A stretch of DNA of 64,000 nt from Gordonia sp. PDNC005. Lineage in GTDB: Bacteria; Actinomycetota; Actinomycetes; Mycobacteriales; Mycobacteriaceae. The DNA lies in assembly GCF_016919385.1 (NCBI RefSeq), contig NZ_CP070351.1, forward strand, positions 682,001 to 746,000, given 5' to 3'. The notes below the pieces were generated by a model. The model was not told where the DNA came from. It made no database searches and worked only from the letters and a program-made list of their open reading frames with translations. Below are positions 52,472-61,344 of the stretch, piece by piece; within the stretch, counting starts at the first letter, position 1, and each line of letters starts with the position of its first letter. The translations under genes and the position numbers were made by a program.

Positions 52472-54388
52472 TCAGCCCACTCGGGGATCCGTCGCCCTCA
52501 GCTGGCGGATCAGAGTCTGTGCATCGTGCGGGCCGACGAGTCGTCGACCATTGACGTAGAACGTCGGCACCGCGGTGATGTCCATGGCCTCGGCGTCGAG
52601 CATGTCGTCGCGAACTCGGGCCGACACCTCGGCTGAGGAGAGATCGTCGGAGAACCGGTCGACGTCGAGTCCGAGTTCCTCGGCGCGACGGATGATGTCG
52701 GACGGAAGCTGTCGATCCTGGTCTGCCATCAGGGTCTTGCCGTACGCAAAGAACGCACCCTGGCGGGCAGCGGCCTCCGACGCCTCCGCGGCGGCGACTG
52801 CATTCGGGTGATGATGCTCCAGCGGTGCATGCCGCCACACATAGCGGAGCTCGTCGCCGAGCGCCTGCCGCACCTCGTCGATCGCGCCCGATGCCCGAAG
52901 GCAGAAGTCGCACTGGTAGTCGCCGTACTCGACCATCGTGAGCGGTGCGTCGACCGGTCCGGCGATGTGGTCGCGATGGGGATCGACAGGCCTGGCCAGC
53001 AGGAGGTGCGACGCGTCGTCGGCCGGCCGGAGGCGCTCGGCGATACGGAACACAACAGTCGCCAGTGCAAACGCGAGCACTGATGCGAGGAGGACACCGA
53101 CGCGGGCCTCGTTCTGAGCGGCCGGATCGTCGATGGCGAGCTCGATGATGAACAGCGAGATCGTGAATCCGATGCCGCAGAGGGCCGCGCCTCCCGCGAT
53201 GCGGTCAAGGGTGAGGCCAGGGCCGAAATCGCCGACACCGAGCTTCTTCAGAACGGCCGACGAACCGAAGACGCCGACGAACTTGCCGACCACGAGGCCC
53301 ACCACCACAGCCCAGGTGAGCGGTGACCGGAGGGCCGTGGACAAGATGTCCCCGTTCAAGCGGACGCCCGCGTTCGCCAGCGCGAACAACGGCAGGACGA
53401 TGAACGCGATGTACGGCGCGTACGCGAGCTGCAGGCGTTCGTTCACCGAGATCGACGACCTCAAACTGTTGGCCGCGGCTCGCGCGTACTTCGTGTTGGG
53501 CGACTGCTGGAACGATCGTGCCAGATCAAGCGCGTGTTCCACCTGCCGCCGATCCGGCCGGTACACCGGCACCACCATCGCGACCGCGACGCCCGCCAGC
53601 GTCGGATGGACTCCGGATTCGAGGAAAGCAGTCCACACGACGAGTGCGAGCATCGTGTACGCCAGCGCCCGCCCCTGCGGTAGGAACCGAGTCGCATAGA
53701 TGCCTGCGAGCCCTGCCGCGGCGACGACGAGCGGCCAGAGGGTGAGGTCGTCGGTGTAGACGCCTGCGATGATCGCGAGGGCCCCGATGTCGTCGACGAC
53801 GGCGAGCGCCAACAGGAACACTCGGAGGCGTCCCGGTGCCGAAGGTCCGATCAGGGCGAGCGCTCCGACGAGGAACGCCGTGTCCGTGGAGATGACCACA
53901 CCCCACGCACCCGCGTGCCCGGTACCCGACGCGATCACCGCGAACAGCACCGCTGGGATCACGAGGCCCGTCAGCGCGGCGATCACCGGGACCAGCGCAC
54001 GTCGGGTGTTGGTGAGCTCACCGATCGTGAACTCGCGGCGCACCTCGAGTCCGACCGAGAAGAAGAAGATCGCCATCAGTGCGTCGTTCACGATCGAGTG
54101 CATCGTGAAGTCGAGCCGGGCGTCGCCGATGAACGCCCCGACCTTCAGGCCCCAGAAGTCGTGGTAGCTCGTATACGACGTGTTGGCCCAGACGATGGCC
54201 ACGACTGTCGCTGTCAGCAGGGCGACAGCACCGAGGCGGGCGTCGCCCATCGATCGGATTCGTGCGGCGACCGATGGGCGGCACCCGTCGTCGGGTTCGG
54301 TGGGGTCCGGTGATCGGGTCGTGACCGTGAGGAACTGCGCGGACCGGACCTCCGGCATCGGGAGATCGGAGCGATCGCGTCGACCCAT
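52472..54388 (-). CDS. nhaA: NhaA Na+/H+ antiporter fused to a DsbA-like domain
   Basis: 638 residues, ATG sharing a base with the cinA stop (TGATG). NhaA part, about 45-440: 'VWANTSYTSYHDFW', 'FFFSVGLEVRREFTIGEL', 'ISTDTAFLVGALALIGP' and 'LLALAVVDDIGALAIIAGVY' with the ion-binding Asp-Asp pair. After a short linker comes a thioredoxin-fold domain, about 450-638, with the redox site CDFC ('MVEYGDYQCDFCLRASG') and cis-Pro loop 'DITAVPTFYVNGRRLVGPHDAQ'. The fusion is known in Actinobacteria. The antiporter exchanges Na+ for H+; the DsbA part may act on either membrane side and its role is unknown. Confidence 0.9.
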   Translation of the reverse strand: MGRRDRSDLPMPEVRSAQFLTVTTRSPDPTEPDDGCRPSVAARIRSMGDARLGAVALLTATVVAIVWANTSYTSYHDFWGLKVGAFIGDARLDFTMHSIVNDALMAIFFFSVGLEVRREFTIGELTNTRRALVPVIAALTGLVIPAVLFAVIASGTGHAGAWGVVISTDTAFLVGALALIGPSAPGRLRVFLLALAVVDDIGALAIIAGVYTDDLTLWPLVVAAAGLAGIYATRFLPQGRALAYTMLALVVWTAFLESGVHPTLAGVAVAMVVPVYRPDRRQVEHALDLARSFQQSPNTKYARAAANSLRSSISVNERLQLAYAPYIAFIVLPLFALANAGVRLNGDILSTALRSPLTWAVVVGLVVGKFVGVFGSSAVLKKLGVGDFGPGLTLDRIAGGAALCGIGFTISLFIIELAIDDPAAQNEARVGVLLASVLAFALATVVFRIAERLRPADDASHLLLARPVDPHRDHIAGPVDAPLTMVEYGDYQCDFCLRASGAIDEVRQALGDELRYVWRHAPLEHHHPNAVAAAEASEAAARQGAFFAYGKTLMADQDRQLPSDIIRRAEELGLDVDRFSDDLSSAEVSARVRDDMLDAEAMDITAVPTFYVNGRRLVGPHDAQTLIRQLRATDPRVG

Positions 54389-55665
54389 CAGTCGTCCTCG
54401 AGCGCCCGGGCGATCATGTGGAGTGCAGCGGTGGTGGCGAGACGACGAACAGAGTCCCGGTCGCCGGGGAACTGCCTGGTGGCGGTGACGGTTTCCTGGC
54501 CTGCGATCGACAGGCCGAAGCAGACGGTGCCGACGGGTTTGCCGGGGCGCTCGCCGCCGGGGCCGGCGATGCCGGTGGTGGAGACCGCGATGTCGGAGCC
54601 GATCACTTCTCGAGCGCCGTCGGCCATGGCGGCGGCGACGGGTTCGCTGACGGCGCCGAGTTCGTCGATCAGGTCGACAGGCACTCCGAGTACACCGGTT
54701 TTGACTTCGTTCGAGTACGAGACGACACCGCCGAGCATGTAGGCCGACGACCCGGGACGATCCGTGAACCGCGCGGCGACGAGACCACCGGTGCACGATT
54801 CGGCGGTTGCGATCGTTCGCCCGTTCAGCCGTCCGACGAGGACGTCGTCGATCGTCGAATCGTCGGTGGAGAAGATGCGCTCACCGTGGCGGGCCAGGAG
54901 CAGGTCCTGCAGGCGGTTGTAGGTGCTCGCCGCGCGGCCGTCGAACCGGCTGACTATCTCGAGCTCGCCACCTCGCATGCAGGTTGTCACTTCGACGTCG
55001 GCGATGCCGACCACCTCAGATTCGGCGCTCTGCAGAGTGACCGCGAGATCCGGCTCGGACAGCCCGTACGCGCGAATCGTCTTCTGCTCGTGCAGGACTC
55101 GCCCAACGATCGCCTCTACGATCGGCGCGGTCCGGACGGCGACAGGCCACATCGCCTGCAATTCGTGGGGCGGTCCGGGAAGCACGAGGACAGCCGGGAG
55201 CGTGTCCGACGACGGGACGGCGACCCCGGGGGCCGTACCTGCCGGGGGGATGGCCTCACTGCCCAGCGGGATGAGAGCTTGTTTGTCGATCGCGGCTTCC
55301 AGCGGCGCGGGAAGTGCAGCGCCGTCCGGCACTTGGCGCCACGCGCGGATCACCGTCGCGATCGTCTGCCGCATCGCGGGATCCTGCTCGAGCGGGCGAT
55401 CGAGGAACTCGGCGACGGTAGCGACTGTCAGGTCGTCCGCGGTCGGTCCGAGACCGCCGGTCGTGACGATCAGGTCGACACCTTCGGACGCGAGGAAACG
55501 CAACTGTGCGAGGAGGTCGGCCGGCCGGTCTCCGCACACCGTCAGGTGGACGACGTCGACGCCGAGATCGGCGAGCCTTGCGGACACCCACGGACCGTTC
55601 CGGTCAGTGATCCACCCGCTCAGAACTTCAGTGCCAGTGACGACGATCCCCGCGCGTGTACTCAC
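54388..55665 (-). CDS. cinA: CinA-family protein (NMN deamidase/ADP-ribose pyrophosphatase type)
   Basis: 425 residues, GTG start. N-terminal molybdopterin-binding-like (MoCF/COG1058) domain: 'AGIVVTGTEVLSGWITDRNGPWVSARLADLGVDV' and 'LIVTTGGLGPTADDLTVATVAEFLD'. C-terminal CinA domain (PncC type): 'TIATAESCTGGLVAARFTDRPGSSAYMLGGVVSYSNEVKTGVLGV' and 'IAVSTTGIAGPGGERPGKPVGTVCFGL', with the Ser-Cys active site region. Likely recycles NMN to nicotinate mononucleotide in NAD salvage. In one transcription unit with nhaA. Confidence 0.92.
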   Translation of the reverse strand: MSTRAGIVVTGTEVLSGWITDRNGPWVSARLADLGVDVVHLTVCGDRPADLLAQLRFLASEGVDLIVTTGGLGPTADDLTVATVAEFLDRPLEQDPAMRQTIATVIRAWRQVPDGAALPAPLEAAIDKQALIPLGSEAIPPAGTAPGVAVPSSDTLPAVLVLPGPPHELQAMWPVAVRTAPIVEAIVGRVLHEQKTIRAYGLSEPDLAVTLQSAESEVVGIADVEVTTCMRGGELEIVSRFDGRAASTYNRLQDLLLARHGERIFSTDDSTIDDVLVGRLNGRTIATAESCTGGLVAARFTDRPGSSAYMLGGVVSYSNEVKTGVLGVPVDLIDELGAVSEPVAAAMADGAREVIGSDIAVSTTGIAGPGGERPGKPVGTVCFGLSIAGQETVTATRQFPGDRDSVRRLATTAALHMIARALEDD

Positions 55666-55715
55666 GGTGATGAGAGTACGCGCGCGGGGATCGTCGTGTG
55701 GTCCGCGGCAGAGCG

Positions 55716-56345
55716 TCAGCCGAGGCTGAAGGGCTTGCCGTAGGCGGTGATGTTGCCCTTGAAGGTGTCGGTCGAGACCTGGACCTTCACGAGTGCACGA
55801 GCCGAGGCGTGGCCTGCGCAGCCGTCGACGCCGAAGCGCTCCTGGCTGTAGGCGAGGCCGCCGCGGCCGTTCTCGAAGCTGATGCTGTTGACGTCTTCAT
55901 CGTCGACCGAAGCCTTGATGATCGGGAAGAAACCGGCTTCGCCGGGGCCGAGGGTGAAAGACCCATCCACAGAGGGGTCGCCAGAGGGGGTGGCCTCGGC
56001 GATATCACCGGTGCCTGCGCCGGCGCTTGCGCCGAAGTTCAGTTGGCAGCCGACGAGGTAACCCGCGGTCAGGGTCGCGCCCTTGATGTCGCCGGTGGTG
56101 CTGACGGCGATCTTGCCGGTGACCCAGGCCTCGCGGCTGGTGGGGATGTTGGTGACGGCGCGGGCCACGCGGACCGACTCGTCGTAGAGGCGGATGGTGA
56201 CGCCGTTGCCGTCGCCGAGGTTCTTGTGCTTGAACGAGCCGGGCAGCTTGCCTGCGTCGGCGTGGCCTGCGGCGACGCCGGTGAAGGCCATGGCTGCGGC
56301 GCCGACGACACCTGCGACTGCGAGGATGCGAGAGTTCTTCTTCAT
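55716..56345 (-). CDS. MspA-family porin, copy 2
   Basis: 209 residues from ATG 56345 (AAGGACT upstream). A Sec signal peptide ends near 'AAGHADAG'. The mature part of about 180 residues matches the MspA barrel: 'KLPGSFKHKNLGDGNGVTIRLYDESVRVARAVTNIPTSREAWVTGKIAV', 'AGYLVGCQLNF' and the C-terminal 'YGKPFSLG'. Forms an octameric channel in the mycolate outer membrane for small hydrophilic solutes. Its gene follows copy 1 by 32 nt and the two products share the same end and about the same length. Confidence 0.9.
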   Translation of the reverse strand: MKKNSRILAVAGVVGAAAMAFTGVAAGHADAGKLPGSFKHKNLGDGNGVTIRLYDESVRVARAVTNIPTSREAWVTGKIAVSTTGDIKGATLTAGYLVGCQLNFGASAGAGTGDIAEATPSGDPSVDGSFTLGPGEAGFFPIIKASVDDEDVNSISFENGRGGLAYSQERFGVDGCAGHASARALVKVQVSTDTFKGNITAYGKPFSLG

Positions 56346-56377
56346 GGTGTGTGAGTCCTTATGCAGGGTCGTCGGGG

Positions 56378-57007
56378 TCAGGAGAGGCTGAAGGGCTTGC
56401 CGTACAGGGTGGACTGCACGAAGCCGCTGGCGCCGGAGATCGCGCCGTCTTCGGCGGTGAAGCCGTCGGCAGCGAGGACCTGGACCACCGAGCGGGCCGA
56501 TGCGTAGCCGCCGCACTGCTCAACGTTGATCTGGAACGAGTCGACCAGGACGGTGCCGTGGCCCTTCTTCAGCGATAGCCCGTCGCTCTTGACGAACTTC
56601 ACCTCGCCCGGCTTGAGCGGGACCGACACTGAGCCGCTCAGCGACGGCGCTGCCGAGATGGTGCCCGACAGCCCGCCTTCGAGGCCGGTGATGTTGATCT
56701 GGCAGCCGACGAGGTATCCGACGGTCAGCGAGCCGGTGCCCTTGCTGAGCTTGGCCGAGTACGTGCCCGAAACGGCGGCCGAGCGGCCTGCTCCGTTGTT
56801 GGCGACAGACACCTGGGGGCGGACGCTCTCGCCGGTGCGGGAGAGCTTGACGACCTGGCCGTCGATGCCAGTGGTGGTCTTGCTGCCGCCGGGCAGACGA
56901 GCGGCGTCTGCGTCTCCGGTCGACGCGATGACGCCGGTCGCTGCGACTGCGAGTGCAGCCGACGCGACGGCTGCGCGCCGCACGAACGAGGTGGTCTTGA
57001 CGGTCAT
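56378..57007 (-). CDS. MspA-family porin, copy 1
   Basis: 209 residues with signal peptide ('RRAAVASAALAVAATGVIAS', cleavage near DADAAR). Shared family blocks are 'DGQVVKLSRTGESVRPQVSVANNGAGRSAAVSG', 'LTVGYLVGCQINITG' and the ending 'YGKPFSLS'. It carries fewer acidic residues in the constriction region than copy 2, which may change ion selectivity (inference). First gene of the porin pair; upstream lies the 320-nt non-coding stretch that must hold the promoter. Confidence 0.9.
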   Translation of the reverse strand: MTVKTTSFVRRAAVASAALAVAATGVIASTGDADAARLPGGSKTTTGIDGQVVKLSRTGESVRPQVSVANNGAGRSAAVSGTYSAKLSKGTGSLTVGYLVGCQINITGLEGGLSGTISAAPSLSGSVSVPLKPGEVKFVKSDGLSLKKGHGTVLVDSFQINVEQCGGYASARSVVQVLAADGFTAEDGAISGASGFVQSTLYGKPFSLS

Positions 57008-57329
57008 CCAGGGCTCCTACATGTGGGGGTAAGAAATTCTTCGGACGTGACATTAGCGGATCGATGCCCCATGTCGCAGGGAAAGATTCACTATGAACTT
57101 AGGTAACACTAAGGTTGGATGCGTGCCAAGCTGGGCATGTTGATTTCTCGTAACCCGCCCGACCCTGCTGTGTTGCATTCTGTCGTCCGAATGGGCGAAT
57201 TGTCACGGATTATGTGAAAAACATAAGTGAAACTGCGAATCACAGGTGTTACATCCACATGCCTGTGAGTTCGGTCACCTCGTCTCGTTCTGTGGGACGG
57301 TCGACATCCGAACACACGATTCCGGCGAC
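57008..57329. other. Non-coding stretch with the porin promoter
   Basis: 322 nt between the porin gene and the thiolase terminator. It is noticeably richer in A and T than the surroundings, for example around 57190-57260. No ORF with codon bias and no hairpin were seen. It should hold the porin promoter and long 5' leader; GGGGGTAAGAAA just before copy 1's ATG is a possible ribosome-site region. Confidence 0.5.
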
Positions 57330-57367
57330 AAAAAACGGGCGGCCCCGGATCGCTCCGGGGTCGCCCG
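57330..57367 (-). terminator. Rho-independent terminator of the thiolase gene
   Basis: CGGGCGGCCCCGGA (57336-57349) pairs with 57354-57367 across TCGC with one mismatch; on the minus strand it is followed by TTTTTT (57330-57335). Classical intrinsic terminator 18 nt after the thiolase stop. Confidence 0.9.
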
Positions 57368-57385
57368 CTTAGGGTTTCTTCAGGT

Positions 57386-58609
57386 TCAGCTCAGGCGCTC
57401 GAGCACCATCGCCATGCCCTGGCCGCCGCCGACACACATCGACTCGATGCCGAACTGCTTGTCGGAGGTCTGCAGGTTGTTCAGCAGGGTGGTGGTGATG
57501 CGCGCACCGGTCATGCCGAACGGGTGCCCCAGCGCGATCGCACCGCCCGAGACGTTGAGCTTGTCGTGGTCGATGCCGAGTTCGTTGGCCGAACCGAGCA
57601 CCTGGACGGCGAACGCCTCGTTGATCTCGAACAGGTCGATGTCGCTGACGCCCATGCCCGCGACGCGCAGCGCCTTCTTGATCGCCTCGATCGGGCCGAG
57701 GCCCATGATCTCCGGTGACAGACCGGTGGCGGCCGTCGAGACGATGCGAGCCAGCGGCGTCAGGCCGAGTTCCTTGGCCTTGACGTCGCTCATGATGACG
57801 AGCGCGGCCGCGCCGTCGTTCAGCGGACACGCGTTGCCTGCGGTGATGGTGCCGTCGGGGCGGAACACCGGGTTCAGCTGCGAGATCTTCTCGTAGGTGG
57901 TACCTGCGCGCGGGCCGTCGTCCGTCGACACGACCGTGCCGTCGGGGAGAGTGACGGCGTCGATCTCACGTGCGAAGAAGCCGCTGTTGATCGCTGCTTC
58001 GGCGCGGTTCTGCGACAGGACACCCCAACGGTCCTGGTCCTCGCGGGAGATGCCGGTGTAGGTCGCCACGTTCTCGGCGGTCTGGCCCATCGCGATGTAG
58101 ACGTCCGGGATGAGACCGTCTTCGCGCGGATCGTGCCATGCGCCCGCTCCGCCTTCAGCGGTCTTCGCGGTGCGAGCCTGAGCCTCGTCGAACAGGGGAT
58201 TCTTCGAGTTCGGTGCGCCGTCGGCCCCGCCCGAGATGCCGAAGCTGGAGACGCTCTCGACACCTGCCGAGATGAAGACGTCGCCTTCGCCCGCCTTGAT
58301 CGCGTGCAGCGCCATGCGTGTGGTCTGCAGCGACGACGAGCAGTAACGGTTCACGGTGACACCGGGAACGTGGTCGAGGCCGAGCTGGACGGCGACCGAA
58401 CGGGCGATGTTGTAACCGCCCTGTCCGCCGGGCTGGCCGATGCCGAGGTGGATGTCCTCGATCAGGGTCGGGTCGAGCGAAGGAACCTTCGCCAGTGCCG
58501 CGGCGATCATCTGCCGGGCGAGTTCGTCGGGTCGGACGTCCTTGAGGGATCCCTTGCCTGCACGCCCGATGGGCGAACGAGCATGGGCCACAATCACTGC
58601 TTCTGCCAT
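57386..58609 (-). CDS. fadA3: Acetyl-CoA acetyltransferase / thiolase (FadA3-like)
   Basis: 407 residues. The active site has Cys90 in 'VNRYCSSSLQTTRMALHAIKAGEGDVFISAGVESVS', the His in 'GGAIALGHPFGMTGARI' and the second Cys in 'ESMCVGGGQGMAMVLERLS'. It cleaves 3-ketoacyl-CoA or condenses two acetyl-CoA. Naming follows gene order: divergent thiolase next to cbs, then metB and greA, as with Rv1074c in M. tuberculosis. The start region overlaps the cbs promoter. Its own intrinsic terminator follows. Confidence 0.9.
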   Translation of the reverse strand: MAEAVIVAHARSPIGRAGKGSLKDVRPDELARQMIAAALAKVPSLDPTLIEDIHLGIGQPGGQGGYNIARSVAVQLGLDHVPGVTVNRYCSSSLQTTRMALHAIKAGEGDVFISAGVESVSSFGISGGADGAPNSKNPLFDEAQARTAKTAEGGAGAWHDPREDGLIPDVYIAMGQTAENVATYTGISREDQDRWGVLSQNRAEAAINSGFFAREIDAVTLPDGTVVSTDDGPRAGTTYEKISQLNPVFRPDGTITAGNACPLNDGAAALVIMSDVKAKELGLTPLARIVSTAATGLSPEIMGLGPIEAIKKALRVAGMGVSDIDLFEINEAFAVQVLGSANELGIDHDKLNVSGGAIALGHPFGMTGARITTTLLNNLQTSDKQFGIESMCVGGGQGMAMVLERLS

Positions 58610-58707
58610 GAGCGTCAGGATACGCGAACGTGTTCCAGTTCAAGACAGTTACGGTCATGTATCGGGCCGGTACGCCGCAATCGCCCGCGAGGTGGGACGA
58701 TGGACTC

Positions 58708-60132
58708 ATGCGCATCGCCAATCATGTCGTGGACCTGGTCGGAAACACTCCGCTCGTCAAGCTCAACTCGGTCGTCAAGCCGGGATCGGGCCTGGTCGCA
58801 GCGAAGATCGAGTACCTGAACCCCGGCGGCAGTTCCAAGGACCGCATCGCCACCCGGATGATCGACGCCGCCGAGAAGTCGGGCGAGCTGAAGCCGGGCG
58901 GCACGATCGTCGAGCCGACGTCCGGAAACACCGGTGTCGGGCTCGCACTGGTCGCGCAGCAGCGCGGCTACAAGTGTGTGTTCGTCTGCCCCGACAAGGT
59001 CGCAGAGGACAAGCGGAACGTGCTGCGTGCCTACGGCGCCGAGGTCGTCGTCTGCCCGACCGCCGTTCCGCCGGAGCACCCCGACAGCTACTACAACGTC
59101 TCGGACCGTCTCACACGTGAGATCCCCGGAGCGTGGAAGCCGAATCAGTACGCCAACCCGGCGGGCCCGCAAAGCCACTACGAGACCACCGGTCCCGAGA
59201 TCTGGCGCGACACCGACGGCACGGTGACCCACTTCGTGGCGGGTGTCGGCACAGGCGGCACCATCACCGGCACCGGTCGATTCCTCAAAGAGGTGTCCGA
59301 CGGTGCTGTGAAGGTCGTCGGCGTCGACCCCGAGGGCTCGGTGTACTCCGGCGGTTCGGGGCGCCCGTATCTCGTGGAAGGTGTCGGTGAGGACTTCTGG
59401 CCCGCTGCATACGATCCGACCGTGCCGGACGAGATCATCGCCGTCTCCGACTCCGACTCGTTCGAGATGACTCGTCGTCTCGCCCGCGAAGAGGGACTCC
59501 TCGTCGGTGGATCGTGCGGCATGGTGATCGTCGCCGCTCTCGAGGTCGCCGAGCGTGAGGGCCCCGACGCCGTTGTCGTCGCGCTGCTGCCCGACGGCGG
59601 CCGCGGATACCTGTCGAAGATCTTCAACGATGACTGGATGAGCAGCTACGGCTTCCTCCGCACCCCGCTCGGCGGCGGCGACGTCCCGCAGTCGAACGTC
59701 GGCGACGTGCTGCGCGGCAAGACCGGCAACCTGCCCGATCTCGTTCACACGCACCCGCAGGAGACTCTGCGCGACGCCATCGAGATCCTCCGCGAATACG
59801 GCGTCTCGCAGATGCCCGTCGTCGGTGCCGAGCCGCCCATCATGGCAGGCGAGATCAACGGCGCGGTGACCGAACGCGACCTGCTCAGCGCAGTCTTCGA
59901 GGGTCGCGCGAGTCTCGCCGACCCGGTGTCCGCTCACATGGGCGGGGCGTTTCCGCTCATCGGTTCCGGCGAGCCCGTGTCCGCCGCGATGAAGGCACTC
60001 GGCGAGTCCGACGCCCTGATGGTCGTCGATGAGGGCAAGCCGATCGGCGTCATCACTCGCCACGACCTGCTCGCCTTCGCCAGCACTCACCCGATCGCCC
60101 CCAACCTGATCACCGCAGTGAAGGAGGACTGA
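58708..60132 (+). CDS. cbs: Cystathionine beta-synthase
   Basis: 474 residues from ATG 58708; GGTGGGA lies upstream, and the frame upstream overlaps the promoter. The fold-type II PLP domain has 'VDLVGNTPLVKLNS', Lys44 in 'NPGGSSKDRIA' and 'EPTSGNTGVGLALVAQQRG', plus the phosphate cup 'GVGTGGTITGTG'. The C-terminal 130 residues are a pair of CBS (Bateman) domains ('ILREYGVSQMPVVGAEPPIMAGEINGAVTERDLL', 'ALMVVDEGKPIGVITRHDLLAF') that may bind an adenosyl ligand. Condenses serine and homocysteine to cystathionine in reverse transsulfuration. metB starts 5 nt after its stop. Confidence 0.94.
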   Translation: MRIANHVVDLVGNTPLVKLNSVVKPGSGLVAAKIEYLNPGGSSKDRIATRMIDAAEKSGELKPGGTIVEPTSGNTGVGLALVAQQRGYKCVFVCPDKVAEDKRNVLRAYGAEVVVCPTAVPPEHPDSYYNVSDRLTREIPGAWKPNQYANPAGPQSHYETTGPEIWRDTDGTVTHFVAGVGTGGTITGTGRFLKEVSDGAVKVVGVDPEGSVYSGGSGRPYLVEGVGEDFWPAAYDPTVPDEIIAVSDSDSFEMTRRLAREEGLLVGGSCGMVIVAALEVAEREGPDAVVVALLPDGGRGYLSKIFNDDWMSSYGFLRTPLGGGDVPQSNVGDVLRGKTGNLPDLVHTHPQETLRDAIEILREYGVSQMPVVGAEPPIMAGEINGAVTERDLLSAVFEGRASLADPVSAHMGGAFPLIGSGEPVSAAMKALGESDALMVVDEGKPIGVITRHDLLAFASTHPIAPNLITAVKED

Positions 60133-60137
60133 ACCAC

Positions 60138-61280
60138 ATGACCGACCAAGGATTCTCGACCAAGGCCATCCACGCGGGCTGGGATCCGGATCCCCAGACC
60201 GGTGCCGTCAACGTGCCGATCTTCGCGTCGTCGACGTTCGCGCAGGACGGCGTCGGCGGAATGCGCGACGGCTTCGAGTACGCACGCACCGGCAACCCGA
60301 CTCGGCGTGTCCTCGAGGCGAACATGGCCGCCATCGAGGCCGGCGCGTACGGCCGCGGCTTCTCGTCCGGTATGGCCGCGACCGACGCCCTGCTCCGCGC
60401 GACGCTGCGCCCGGGTGATCACCTCGTCATCCCGAACGACGCCTACGGTGGAACATTCCGGCTGATCGACAAGGTGTTCAGCCAGTGGGGGATCACCTAC
60501 TCGGTCGCGCCCGTCGTCGACCCCGAGGCCGTCGCCGCCGCGATCAAGCCCAACACCAAGCTGGTGTGGATCGAGACTCCGACGAACCCGCTGCTCAACG
60601 TCGGCGACATCGCCGCTCTCGCGGACGTCGCTCACGCGGCGGGCGCCAAGCTCGTCGTCGACAACACCTTCGCGACGCCGTACCTTCAGCAGCCGCTGAC
60701 GCTCGGCGCGGACGTCGTCCTGCATTCCACCACCAAGTACCTCGGTGGCCACTCGGATGTCGTCGGCGGGGCCCTTGTCACCAACGACGAGCAGTTGGAC
60801 TCCGACATCGCGTTCCTGCAGAACGGCGCGGGCGCCGTCCCCGGCCCGTTCGACGCGTACCTCACGATGCGCGGCATCAAGACACTCGCCGTTCGCATGG
60901 ATCGCCACAGCGACAACGCGGAGAAGCTCGTCGACTTCCTGGTCGCGCACCCGAAGATCGACACTGTCTTGTACCCGGGGCTGGACGGCCATCCCGGCCA
61001 TGACGCCGCGGCCAAGCAGATGAAGCGCTTCGGCGGCATGATCTCGGTGCGCGTGGCGGGTGGAAAGCAGGCGGCTCTCGACTTCTGCGCGAAGACCAAG
61101 ATCTTCACACTCGCCGAATCACTCGGCGGGATCGAGTCGCTCATCGAGCATCCCGGCGCCATGACGCACGCGTCGACCGCCGGTTCGCTCCTCGAGGTGC
61201 CGGACGATCTCGTCCGCCTCTCGGTGGGCATCGAAGACGCCGATGATCTCCTCGCCGATGTCGATCAGGCCCTCGCCTGA
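60138..61280 (+). CDS. metB: Cystathionine gamma-synthase/lyase-type PLP enzyme
   Basis: 380 residues, AAGGAGG upstream. 'TKAIHAGWDPDPQTGAVNVPIFASSTFAQDG', 'YARTGNPTRRVLEANMAAIEAG' and 'FSSGMAATDALL' are Cys/Met-metabolism enzyme hallmarks; the PLP lysine is Lys200 in 'LHSTTKYLGGHSDVVGGAL', and 'SLGGIESLIEHPGAMTHAS' follows. Uses activated homoserine and cysteine, or splits cystathionine; paired with cbs it could run either direction of transsulfuration. Second gene of the cbs-metB operon, ends in the hairpin repeat at 61294. Confidence 0.93.
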   Translation: MTDQGFSTKAIHAGWDPDPQTGAVNVPIFASSTFAQDGVGGMRDGFEYARTGNPTRRVLEANMAAIEAGAYGRGFSSGMAATDALLRATLRPGDHLVIPNDAYGGTFRLIDKVFSQWGITYSVAPVVDPEAVAAAIKPNTKLVWIETPTNPLLNVGDIAALADVAHAAGAKLVVDNTFATPYLQQPLTLGADVVLHSTTKYLGGHSDVVGGALVTNDEQLDSDIAFLQNGAGAVPGPFDAYLTMRGIKTLAVRMDRHSDNAEKLVDFLVAHPKIDTVLYPGLDGHPGHDAAAKQMKRFGGMISVRVAGGKQAALDFCAKTKIFTLAESLGGIESLIEHPGAMTHASTAGSLLEVPDDLVRLSVGIEDADDLLADVDQALA

Positions 61281-61293
61281 TTGTTCTGCCTCC

Positions 61294-61340
61294 ACTTCGG
61301 CACTCGCACCGGGCTCTGGTCCCGGCGCGAGTGCCGAAGT
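61294..61340. repeat. Hairpin repeat, left copy flanking the DUF559-type gene
   Basis: ACTTCGGCACTCGC (61294-61307) pairs perfectly over 14 bp with 61327-61340, and CCGGG/CCCGG form an inner stem. It lies between convergent metB and DUF559-type genes. The copy at 62296-62342 has the same outer arms (ACTTCGGCACTC/GAGTGCCGAAGT) and inner CCGGG stem. Confidence 0.75.
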
Positions 61341-61344
61341 CGTT

